This document shows, in pieces, positions 1 to 5,908 of a stretch of 6,560 nucleotides of DNA (position 1 is its first letter; each line of letters opens with the position of its first letter). Position numbers and translations under genes: made by a program. Source of the DNA: Balneolia bacterium (GTDB lineage Bacteria; Bacteroidota; Rhodothermia; Balneolales; Cyclonatronaceae); NCBI GenBank assembly GCA_003566395.1, contig PXDL01000332.1:1-6560 (forward strand). Reading direction: 5' to 3'. Under the pieces are notes generated by a model, which worked only from the letters and a program-made list of their open reading frames with translations, did not search any database and had not been told where the DNA came from.

Positions 1-2
1 AT

Positions 3-140
3 TTTTGTGAATTGCAAATCTACAGAGTGATAATCAGTATTTCTGGAATGCGTTACAAAGACGGCAAACCCTACCGCCACAAGACGGCAGAAAAAAAATC
101 GACTACGCATAAGTACTGTAAGTTGGTGAAGTTTGGTTGA
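3..140 (+). CDS. Possible 3' end of an unrecognised ORF, truncated by the window start
   Basis: A frame open from the window edge runs 45 codons to TGA at 138-140. The visible peptide is basic, including MRYKDGKPYRHKTAEKKS and a final HKYCKLVKFG. I do not recognise a family. A basic tail would suit a transposase, recombinase or other nucleic-acid-binding protein, and contig ends often fall in repeated elements, but this is speculation. An internal ATG at 48 would give only 30 codons. The other two forward frames hit stops within the first 30 bases, one of them a TGA-TAA pair at 28-33 that could equally be the end of a real gene. The call is weak and may be chance. Confidence 0.2.
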   Translation, partial: FCELQIYRVIISISGMRYKDGKPYRHKTAEKKSTTHKYCKLVKFG

Positions 141-637
141 TTTTCAGCCCCACACATGGCTGTAAGTATAAATGCAAAAACAAACGTAAGTTGTTTAACC
201 TGCACATGTTTAGTCTTAATATGTCAATCTGAAGGTTTAAACTCAAGTATAAATAATTTTATGCTTGGTATTGAGCCCCTTGCTTTTAACAACTTTTAGT
301 ATAGGGCGGATTTTGGACTGTGAGGGGATTTCATCACAACTTTTAAGTGCGATTTCGAGGGGAATAGAATCTCTGAAATATGGCAGCCATACGTAGCAGC
401 GATCATGTTAAGATATTGCACTTTCGCAGAAACAAATGCACATGATATTATACGGAATGAAGCTCGCTTGAAAGGGGCGAACTAAATCGAACTCCTGGGA
501 AAAGTATAAAGCCGACAGAGAAGGATATAGGATGCTGAAATAAATAAATACAGCATCGAAGAGGATACGTAAATAATTGTCTTTATTAATCAAAAAAGGC
601 TTTACAAACGGTATGTTCACAAAGTCTTTCTGAAACG
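141..637. other. AT-rich stretch without a supportable gene
   Basis: This roughly 500-base stretch is clearly richer in A+T than the genes to its right and is full of stops in most frames. The only sizeable frame is a 70-codon hydrophobic one on the minus strand (408-620), which I do not accept. Two copies of ACAACTTTTA (289-298 and 336-345) are each followed by GAGGGGA (322-328 and 357-363), a loose direct-repeat arrangement. On the minus strand, a run of six T (from the A-run at 592-597) lies about 40 bases beyond the tRNA and could end its transcript, but the hairpin before it is weak. I see no RNA gene, terminal inverted repeats or copy of the tRNA 3' end. Confidence 0.5.
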
Positions 638-711
638 TGGGTGGTAGCGGATTCGAACCGCTGACCTCTACGATGTCAACGTAGCGCTCTAACCAACTGA
701 GCTAACCACCC
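638..711 (-). tRNA. tRNA-Val, anticodon GAC
   Basis: The minus strand folds into a complete cloverleaf. The acceptor stem is GGGTGGT paired with ACCACCC, seven perfect pairs. The D-arm is GCTC-AGTTGGTTA-GAGC, the anticodon stem is CTACG/CGTAG around the loop TTGACAT, and the T-arm is AGCGG-TTCGAAT-CCGCT. The anticodon, GAC, lies at 675-677 of the plus strand and reads valine codons GUC and GUU. The discriminator base is A (position 638). CCA is not encoded, so it must be added by CCA-adding enzyme. A dedicated promoter lies immediately upstream (721-751). The downstream flank (below 638) changes abruptly to AT-rich sequence, as at some tRNA integration sites, but no duplicated 3' end of the tRNA is present in the window. 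Confidence 0.97.
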
Positions 712-720
712 GAAGAGGCG

Positions 721-751
721 CAAATATACGACCAAAAGCATCCTGCATCAA
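721..751 (-). promoter_or_regulatory. Bacteroidota-type promoter for tRNA-Val
   Basis: Read on the minus strand, TTG (749-751) is followed after 20 bases by TATATTTG (721-728). The second element matches all six specified positions of the Bacteroidota -7 consensus TAnnTTTG, and TTG fits the -33 element at the expected spacing. Transcription would start just before position 711, giving a leader of only a few bases before the tRNA. Position, spacing and match together make this the best-supported promoter in the window. Confidence 0.75.
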
Positions 752-823
752 GAAAACAGGGCAGTTGTTTTAAGCCAAACCACCGGTGATTTTTACCCCT
801 TTCTACTCCGGAAAAACATTCAC

Positions 824-2056
824 TTATTCCGGATCTTCAATAAAACGCTGGATATGCGCACTTAAAACTACCGCGTCCCGAACAGCAAGTAAGATCGGGT
901 TCACGCGGTTTCGCAGGCTCAGATGCACGGTATCGTCTTCCATAGAACAGGTAACATCCATGATATGGCTGAGCCGAATGTTTCTGATGCCGTCTTCATG
1001 ATCAATATAGATTTGTTTATTTGTAAGATAGAGCGTGCCTTCGAGGTCCGAATCGTAACCGGATACGCTGTATTTGACGCCGTCACGCTGGAAGCGGTCG
1101 ATGATCTTCTTTTTCAGTAGCCGGGCCGGGGTTTTGAAATAGCAGTGTTCACCGCGCGTAAGCCGGACCGGGCACGAAACCGGCTTAGTATCAGAGGCAA
1201 GCTGTTTACGTAAAGATGTGAATTGAGCAATCTGCCTCAGTTGAGCCTCAAGCGCATCATCCGGGAGACGAAGCCCTGCGGCTTTTTCTCTGAGTAATTG
1301 TTCTTCTTCTTCGGAAATCATGTGATCGGCCAGGCAGTTTTCCAAAAGCTCGTCAAACGCCTGGGTCAGGATGGCCTTTTTCTCGTTATCGCTTAGTTCG
1401 AGTTGGTCCAAAACTTCATGTAGTTGATTTTCGCCGAATTCAGGGTGAGCATCTATAAACAGCAGGGCCGCCGCCTCACCCAGCCGTTCATCCCGCTCCC
1501 GGAGATAGGGTGGTGGGATGTCCGTTTTCCTTAGCTCCGTCAAAACGTGATAGGGAGATTCCGATTCGCTGAGCGATTCAAGTTTCTCCATGGTTTCTTC
1601 AATCGCTTTCTCACCGTCTTTCATTCTTCGGTCGCGCTGAATATAGCCTCCGGCGAGTAAAATCGCGCTTAGCAATATCATCACAAAACTTACATTCAGA
1701 ATTCCTGCTATCAGGGTGATGCCCGCCGCAATCTTCACCCAAATGTTGAGGCTAAGTTTCTTTTCCGGGTTGCTTGCATCCTCAGCCGGGGCGGTATCGG
1801 CCGGGCTGGTGAAGGTCAGGCCGGTGTCTTTGAATAGCTCTATCGTTTGCTTTTTGGGTTTCGAAGCCCCCGCTTTTCTTCGCGACTTGAGGCGTTCCCG
1901 GTAGTAGAATCCGTGTCGTCCTCCCGCTACATAAGCGCCGTGCTTGTTCAACCCGATACGGGCACCGGTCACCCCGGCCGATATTCCCAATCCCCCTTTT
2001 GACAAATTAAGTCGTATCGGGCCTGAGGTCAGGCTTTTGCGAATAAAAAAAGACAT
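824..2056 (-). CDS. DUF4236 domain membrane protein with TerB-like and PH/GRAM-like regions
   Basis: This 410-residue protein of unknown function has four recognisable parts. Residues 1-55 (MSFFIRKSLTSGPIRLNLSK, then GLGISAGVTGARIG and a GRHGFYYRERL end) match the small glycine-rich DUF4236 domain. Residues 61-100 form a basic, low-complexity linker. Residues 103-139 are strongly hydrophobic, enough for one long or two short membrane segments separated by Asn-Val. Residues 195-290 are acidic and helical; DHMISEEEEQLLREKAAGL (244-262) resembles the acidic loop plus helix of TerB-like domains. Residues 294-405 contain LTRGEHCYF, GTLYLTNKQIYI and a final amphipathic helix, resembling bacterial PH/GRAM-like domains. 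The ATG at 2054-2056 is chosen because DUF4236 proteins begin in this way; no Shine-Dalgarno precedes it. It is divergent from acs and has its own candidate promoter. DUF4236 is confident; TerB and PH-like are judgements by eye. Confidence 0.92.
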   Translation of the reverse strand: MSFFIRKSLTSGPIRLNLSKGGLGISAGVTGARIGLNKHGAYVAGGRHGFYYRERLKSRRKAGASKPKKQTIELFKDTGLTFTSPADTAPAEDASNPEKKLSLNIWVKIAAGITLIAGILNVSFVMILLSAILLAGGYIQRDRRMKDGEKAIEETMEKLESLSESESPYHVLTELRKTDIPPPYLRERDERLGEAAALLFIDAHPEFGENQLHEVLDQLELSDNEKKAILTQAFDELLENCLADHMISEEEEQLLREKAAGLRLPDDALEAQLRQIAQFTSLRKQLASDTKPVSCPVRLTRGEHCYFKTPARLLKKKIIDRFQRDGVKYSVSGYDSDLEGTLYLTNKQIYIDHEDGIRNIRLSHIMDVTCSMEDDTVHLSLRNRVNPILLAVRDAVVLSAHIQRFIEDPE

Positions 2057-2127
2057 TCAGCTATGCTTTGATGATATGATAATATGGAATCGGAGACGGC
2101 GGCATGAGTGTCCGGTTGCATGAAGCA

Positions 2128-2186
2128 GGTCCGGCAGTTCAAAAATAAGGGTTTGCTTTTTCATCGCAACTAACAGAAGCCGGACC
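2128..2186. repeat. 8-bp inverted repeat flanking the DUF4236-gene promoter
   Basis: GGTCCGGC (2128-2135) and GCCGGACC (2179-2186) are perfect reverse complements. They enclose 43 bases that contain the whole candidate minus-strand promoter. One arm falls at the expected transcription start, the other about 10 bases upstream of the -33 element, with arm centres 51 bases apart. A further GTCCGG occurs at about 2110-2115. The arms could be paired operator sites or simply a chance GC-rich repeat. They are shorter than the inverted repeats of known invertible promoters. Confidence 0.4.
2140..2169 (-). promoter_or_regulatory. Candidate Bacteroidota-type promoter for the DUF4236 gene
   Basis: On the minus strand TTG (2167-2169) is followed after 19 bases by TATTTTTG (2140-2147), a full match to TAnnTTTG. 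Transcription would begin near 2133 and give a leader of about 77 bases before the ATG at 2056. The motif is short and AT-rich, so chance occurrence is possible. The correct spacing and position upstream of a divergent gene support it. Confidence 0.62.
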
Positions 2187-2448
2187 GGAAGACGCCCCCG
2201 TTTACAGGCTGAACTTTGAAATATCACCAAAAATGATCAAGTTTATCAGAATATTAGCTGTATTGATCCGGCTTTCAAATGTAGCTTGTGGCAAAGTGGT
2301 CGCTGTAGTTGCATCGGTGCCGCATCAACCTTACTATTAGTTGTAAATAGCTTGGACAGGAAGCGGTTTTTTCGCAATATTACAGCCGCCCGACCTGATT
2401 TTTTACCTGAACATTATCATGACACTCAATTAATCTGAACCAATAATT
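2187..2448. other. Intergenic region upstream of acs, promoter not identified
   Basis: About 260 bases separate the minus-strand promoter region from the acs start, with no ORF of note. I searched the plus strand for TTG-N19/21-TAnnTTTG. The nearest elements, GAACTTTG (2211-2218) and TAGCTTGG (2348-2355), each miss one base and lack a spaced TTG, so I do not call a promoter. GCG-TTTTTT-CGC (about 2362-2373, read with its flanks) is too short a stem to call a terminator. The acs start has no Shine-Dalgarno; the bases before it are AT-rich (CAATAATT). Confidence 0.5.
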
Positions 2449-4353
2449 ATGGCTGACATAACCAAAAGCGAAGGGGATGCGCTGTATCATCCGTCCAAAG
2501 AGATCATAAAAAATGCCAACGTTAAGGATTACGAAAAAATCTATAAACAATCGATTGAGGATCCGGAGAAGTTTTGGGCGAAAGAGGCCTCTCAGTTAGA
2601 GTGGTACAAGAAATGGAAAACGGTTTTCGATGACTCTGAAAGGCCTTTCTTTAAATGGTTCGCCGGCGGTAAGATTAACATTGTGCATAACGCAATCGAC
2701 CGCCATCTGAAAACCTGGCGCCGTAATAAACTCGCGCTTATCTGGGAAGGTGAACCGGGCGACGTCCGCACCATGTCGTATCACGCGCTGAATCGGGAAG
2801 TTTCCAAGACCGCGAATGTTCTGAAAAGTATGGGTGTGAAGAAGGGTGAAATCGTGACCATCTATATGCCTCAGATTCCAGAACTGGCCATAACCATGCT
2901 GGCTTGCGTGAAAATTGGGGCGGCCCACAGCGTGGTATATGGTGGATTCAGTGTGGAAGCGCTGGCCGACCGGATTTCCAATGCCAACAGCCGGGTGCTT
3001 GTTACAGCCGACGGAGGCTGGAGGCGCGGGAAAGTGACCGATCTGAAATCCATCGCCAACGATGCGATGGACCGCTCTCCGACAATCGAAGTCTGTATTA
3101 CGGTGAAGCGTACCGACCATGAGGTACATATGGAAAACGACCGCGATTTCTGGTATCACGACCTCATGGCCCTGCCCATTGCAAGTCCTTCCTGCGAGAC
3201 CGAAGTGATGGATTCTGAAGACATGCTTTTTATACTCTTTACTTCGGGTACTACCGGTAAGCCTAAAGGACTTGTGCATACGCATGGGGGATATCAGGTT
3301 TTTACATCATCGACCCACCGGAATGTGTTTGATATTAAGGACGAAGACCGCTGGTGGTGCGCCGCAGATCCGGGCTGGATTACCGGCCATAGTTATATGG
3401 TTTATGCGCCGTTAATTAACGGAACCACGGTGATGATGTATGAAGGCGCCCCGAATCACCCGTATCCGAACCGCTGGTGGAATATGGTGGAAAAGTACGG
3501 CATCAACATTCTCTATACCTCGCCGACCGCGGTGCGCGGGTTGATGCGTTTCGGCGATCAATGGCCTAAACGGCATGATCTTAGCTCGCTGCGTCTGCTT
3601 GGCTCGGTAGGTGAACCCATTAATCCCGAAGCATGGCGGTGGTATCATAGCGTAATCGGAGGCGGCAAATGTCCGATTATGGATACCTGGTGGCAAACCG
3701 AAACCGGCGGCTTCATGATTACACCCCTGCCGGTTACGCCCTTAAAGCCCGGATCGGCAACCAAGCCTTATTTTGGTGTTGAGGTGGGTATAGTTGATGA
3801 AAACGGGAAGGAAGTAAAGGCCGGAGAAGAAGGTAAGCTTGTGATCAAAAAACCGACCCCCGGCATGGCGCGCACCATTTTCGGTGATCCCGACCGGTAC
3901 CATGAAACGTACTGGAAGGAGTACGAGAAGCAAGGCTGGTACAAAGCCGGCGACTCCGCCCGTATGGATGAAGACGGCTATATTTGGGTCATCGGAAGAA
4001 TTGACGATGTGATTAAAGTGAGCGGATACCGCCTTGGTACGGCTGAAGTAGAAAGTGCGCTGGTCAGCTATCCGGATGTGGCTGAAGCCGCCGCTATCGC
4101 CCTTCCGCATGAACTGAAAGGTAATGCTATCCATGTGTATTGTATCCTCAAGGCCGGGTTGAAAGGCGATAAGAAACTGGCTGCCGAGATCAAAAAGCAC
4201 GTGAGCAATGAAATCGGTCCGATAGCGCGACCGGAGGAAGTTCATTTTCTGGAATCACTACCGAAAACGCGAAGCGGCAAAATTATGCGCCGTGTCCTCA
4301 AAGCCCGTGCAATGGGTGTGGATGAAGGCGACTTATCCACTCTTGAAGAATAA
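2449..4353 (+). CDS. acs: Acetyl-CoA synthetase, AMP-forming (acetate--CoA ligase, EC 6.2.1.1)
   Basis: This cytoplasmic enzyme activates acetate to acetyl-AMP and then acetyl-CoA, feeding the TCA/glyoxylate cycles during acetate scavenging. The 634 residues are close to the usual ~650, so the gene is complete. An Acs-type N-terminal region (about 27-85) precedes the adenylating domain. Visible motifs are GGWRRGK (189-195, CoA-phosphate region), the ATP-binding loop TSGTTGKPKG (265-274), DPGWITGHSY (307-316) and DTWWQTETGG (412-421), whose tryptophans shape the small acetate pocket. YKAGDSARMDEDGYIWVIGR (498-517) leads to the hinge and mobile C-terminal domain. PKTRSGKIMRR ends in catalytic Lys611, the residue inactivated by reversible acetylation in characterised Acs enzymes. 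SGYRLGTAE has Tyr where enterobacterial Acs has His. The ATG is the first in-frame start after a stop. It appears monocistronic, with a terminator 32 bases downstream. Confidence 0.98.
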   Translation: MADITKSEGDALYHPSKEIIKNANVKDYEKIYKQSIEDPEKFWAKEASQLEWYKKWKTVFDDSERPFFKWFAGGKINIVHNAIDRHLKTWRRNKLALIWEGEPGDVRTMSYHALNREVSKTANVLKSMGVKKGEIVTIYMPQIPELAITMLACVKIGAAHSVVYGGFSVEALADRISNANSRVLVTADGGWRRGKVTDLKSIANDAMDRSPTIEVCITVKRTDHEVHMENDRDFWYHDLMALPIASPSCETEVMDSEDMLFILFTSGTTGKPKGLVHTHGGYQVFTSSTHRNVFDIKDEDRWWCAADPGWITGHSYMVYAPLINGTTVMMYEGAPNHPYPNRWWNMVEKYGINILYTSPTAVRGLMRFGDQWPKRHDLSSLRLLGSVGEPINPEAWRWYHSVIGGGKCPIMDTWWQTETGGFMITPLPVTPLKPGSATKPYFGVEVGIVDENGKEVKAGEEGKLVIKKPTPGMARTIFGDPDRYHETYWKEYEKQGWYKAGDSARMDEDGYIWVIGRIDDVIKVSGYRLGTAEVESALVSYPDVAEAAAIALPHELKGNAIHVYCILKAGLKGDKKLAAEIKKHVSNEIGPIARPEEVHFLESLPKTRSGKIMRRVLKARAMGVDEGDLSTLEE

Positions 4354-4384
4354 GTTGCTATCCCGGATTATAAACATTCAGGTT

Positions 4385-4413
4385 AAAAAGCCTCCTTCGG
4401 GAGGCTTTTTTTT
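4385..4413 (+). terminator. Intrinsic terminator of acs
   Basis: AAAAAGCCTCC (4385-4395) pairs perfectly with GGAGGCTTTTT (4400-4410) across a TTCG tetraloop, and the T-run continues to 4413. The GC-rich core, UUCG loop and eight T residues make a classic Rho-independent terminator. The A-rich 5' arm means it could also work in reverse. Confidence 0.94.
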
Positions 4414-4447
4414 GGTCCGATGCCGAAGCAAAAGGTGTTTTCAAAAC

Positions 4448-4490
4448 AAAATGAGAAAAAATTCTCAAGTTTCTTTGAAAATGAGAAAAA
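4448..4490 (+). repeat. Two 13-nt direct repeats, 30 nt apart, upstream of the T9SS gene
   Basis: AAAATGAGAAAAA occurs at 4448-4460 and again at 4478-4490, exactly 30 bases start to start, about three helical turns. The first copy runs into GAGAA-AAAA-TTCTC (4453-4466), a 5-bp dyad that the second copy lacks. The pair lies just upstream of the candidate -33 element at 4502, where activator sites are often found. The repeats are A-rich, so chance or intrinsic DNA bending is an alternative. Confidence 0.5.
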
Positions 4491-4501
4491 TATTCCGATA
4501 C

Positions 4502-4531
4502 TTGCAGTTGTAATATTTTTTACAACTTTTG
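4502..4531 (+). promoter_or_regulatory. Candidate promoter for the T9SS-exported protein gene
   Basis: TTG (4502-4504) is followed after 19 bases by AACTTTTG (4524-4531), which matches five of the six specified bases of the Bacteroidota -7 element TAnnTTTG. The start site would be near 4538, leaving a leader of about 45 bases before the ATG at 4583. The mismatch is at the first T, so the call is tentative. Location after a terminator and before a co-oriented gene is right. Confidence 0.45.
4507..4526. promoter_or_regulatory. 20-bp dyad inside the promoter spacer, operator candidate
   Basis: GTTGTAA (4507-4513) and TTACAAC (4520-4526) are a perfect 7-bp inverted repeat with a 6-base AT spacer. 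The dyad occupies almost the whole gap between the proposed -33 and -7 elements, where a dimeric repressor, or a MerR-type activator, would bind. It is followed by TTTT, so a weak terminator hairpin is an alternative, but the stem is AT-rich and a strong terminator already lies 94 bases upstream. Confidence 0.45.
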
Positions 4532-4582
4532 AGGCCGAATAAACCGCCCTCATCTTACCCAAAACCTAACCACTCTATTATT

Positions 4583-5770
4583 ATGAAACAGCTGCTACGA
4601 TCCGGACTGCTTGCACTTATAGCCATTTCGATGCTGATCATTGATCAGGCAGAAGCTCAGTTTTTTCCGCATAATGATACGACCTACACTTTTGTATCCA
4701 CGACCAATGCTTTCGGACGTATCCAGTCCTACGACGGAGAAGACGGTCGTTACCAGGATGTCGAAGACAAAATGATCGACCGGTTTTATCAGCTGGCGGG
4801 CCTGAACGACTCCTATGTTTGGAATCCGAACGACGATCCGGATATCAATCTCGTTGATACGGTGTATTACGCCGGTGCAGATTCAAGCGAATATTTCCGT
4901 GAACTTTTGATGGATAATTCCTTCCGGGCTAATCCTCCCGTCGAGATTGGCGTACATACTTTGGTCCGAATGTTTAAGGATGAAAACTACGGTTTGGCAA
5001 GGCTGGGTATCCTGAAAGATGAAGACAACGACTATCTTTTTTCGGCGCTGTTACGTGCTAAAGTTTTCGAACAGTTTGGCGGCGAAACCCTTGAGTGGGA
5101 TGCATCTACCGGGCGGCTTTACATTTTCAATAACGACGGAGCCGTGGGATTGCAGGCGATAGATCGTGAACCTACGGGCGTTGTGTTGCTGGATTTTGAT
5201 GAGTATGACAGCACCGATCCACTTCGTGATAATGCGCGGGACTTCTTCCGCTGGGACCTGATGGAGCTGGATAGTTTTCCTCTTTCGCCGGTAACGGTAG
5301 GTCCGGACGGCGGCTGGGCGTATATGAACTTCGGAAACGCATCAAGTTTTGAAACCGGCGATACGCTCTATGTTTGGTTTGCTTTTACGCACGGCGCCGA
5401 TCTCGATGTGGTGGATGACCGCCTCGATGCAGCTCTCGAAAAAGCCGGTGAACTCGGCATCGGTGACGATCCGGTATCTGTTGAGCCGGGCCGGGGAGAA
5501 CTGCCTGCTAACATCGCCCTGAACCAAAACTATCCGAATCCCTTCAACCCGACAACAAACATTCGTTTTGAACTTGCCGAAGCCGGGCATACCACGCTCA
5601 CCGTTTATGATCTAACCGGCCGTCAGGTAGCTGTGTTACTGAATGAACAGCGCAATGCCGGGGCACATACGCTCACCTTTGATGCTTCCTCACTGGCTTC
5701 GGGTGTGTATATCTATCGTTTGCAGTCGGCAGGACAGACGCTTACTCGCAGCATGACCCTCATCAAATAA
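4583..5770 (+). CDS. T9SS-exported protein with type A C-terminal sorting domain, function unknown
   Basis: This is a 395-residue secreted protein. Residues 1-25 form a Sec signal peptide (MKQLLRSG, a hydrophobic core, and cleavage after AEA before Gln26). Residues 306-395 are a T9SS type A sorting domain: ELPANIALNQNYPNPFNPTT, then a Phe-rich strand, VYDLTGRQVAVLL, the ASSLASGVYIYRL segment, and a short basic end. Such domains direct cargo through the outer membrane and are usually removed. The middle 280 residues match no family I know and are strongly acidic (about 55 Asp/Glu against about 20 Lys/Arg by hand count). GDTLYVWFAFTHGADLDVVD (259-278) resembles the closing strand and helix often seen before sorting domains in related secreted proteins, which is an impression. 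I chose the ATG at 4583 over an upstream in-frame TTG at 4529 because only it places the signal peptide at the N-terminus. Confidence 0.94.
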   Translation: MKQLLRSGLLALIAISMLIIDQAEAQFFPHNDTTYTFVSTTNAFGRIQSYDGEDGRYQDVEDKMIDRFYQLAGLNDSYVWNPNDDPDINLVDTVYYAGADSSEYFRELLMDNSFRANPPVEIGVHTLVRMFKDENYGLARLGILKDEDNDYLFSALLRAKVFEQFGGETLEWDASTGRLYIFNNDGAVGLQAIDREPTGVVLLDFDEYDSTDPLRDNARDFFRWDLMELDSFPLSPVTVGPDGGWAYMNFGNASSFETGDTLYVWFAFTHGADLDVVDDRLDAALEKAGELGIGDDPVSVEPGRGELPANIALNQNYPNPFNPTTNIRFELAEAGHTTLTVYDLTGRQVAVLLNEQRNAGAHTLTFDASSLASGVYIYRLQSAGQTLTRSMTLIK

Positions 5771-5811
5771 ACCCAACGAAGGCTTTTTGGTGAAGGACTG
5801 AGATTGTCGAA

Positions 5812-5847
5812 ACACCGCCGGTCGGTGCAAAATACTGCCGGCGGTGT
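5812..5847. other. Strong hairpin between the T9SS gene and the receptor gene
   Basis: ACACCGCCGG (5812-5821) pairs perfectly with CCGGCGGTGT (5838-5847). Inside the 16-base interval, CGGT (5823-5826) can pair with ACTG (5834-5837) if T5822 bulges and one G-T pair forms. No T-run follows on either strand, so this is not a canonical intrinsic terminator. It may be an mRNA-stabilising or processing hairpin in a shared transcript, or part of a repeated element, since the bases just before it include CTGAGATTGTCGAA (5798-5811). Confidence 0.6.
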
Positions 5848-5908
5848 CTCGCTAAAATTCCTGTGCTTTCCTCAAAACCGACCACACTTCCTGCGTAATT
5901 GTAAAGCC

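Noticed and set aside
408..620. 70-codon hydrophobic frame on the minus strand
   Set aside because: It lies in AT-rich sequence, where Phe/Ile/Leu/Tyr codons arise by chance. It starts 18 bases beyond the tRNA with no promoter or ribosome site, and its peptide resembles no family I know.
592..636. Terminator of tRNA-Val on the minus strand
   Set aside because: There is a run of six T, but the only stem before it is about five pairs with a wobble. It could still end transcription, but the evidence is too weak for a feature.
638..711. tRNA-Val as an attachment site with an att duplication
   Set aside because: No second copy of the tRNA 3' end or T-arm sequence is present in the window, and no integrase gene is seen.
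808..832. CCGGAA/TTCCGG hairpin at the stop codon of the DUF4236 gene as a terminator
   Set aside because: The 6-bp stem has a 13-base loop and no T-run follows in the direction of transcription.
2235..2268. GATCAA...TTGATC inverted repeat upstream of acs
   Set aside because: The arms are only 6 bp and contain GATC palindromes in AT-rich sequence, with no spaced promoter element nearby; chance is likely.
2298..2312. Sigma-54-like GG...GC pair upstream of acs
   Set aside because: The gap between GG and GC is 11 bases, not the required 10, and the rest of the -24/-12 consensus is poor.
2596..3285. 229-codon open frame antisense to acs (also one of 167 codons at 3742-4245)
   Set aside because: Both lie wholly inside the clearly functional acs gene, and their peptides are His/Arg-rich with no domain. 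They are shadows of its codon usage.
4529..4582. Upstream TTG start adding 18 residues to the T9SS-exported protein
   Set aside because: It would bury the signal peptide behind a Pro/Ser-rich stretch and overlap the candidate promoter. The ATG at 4583 gives a normal signal peptide.
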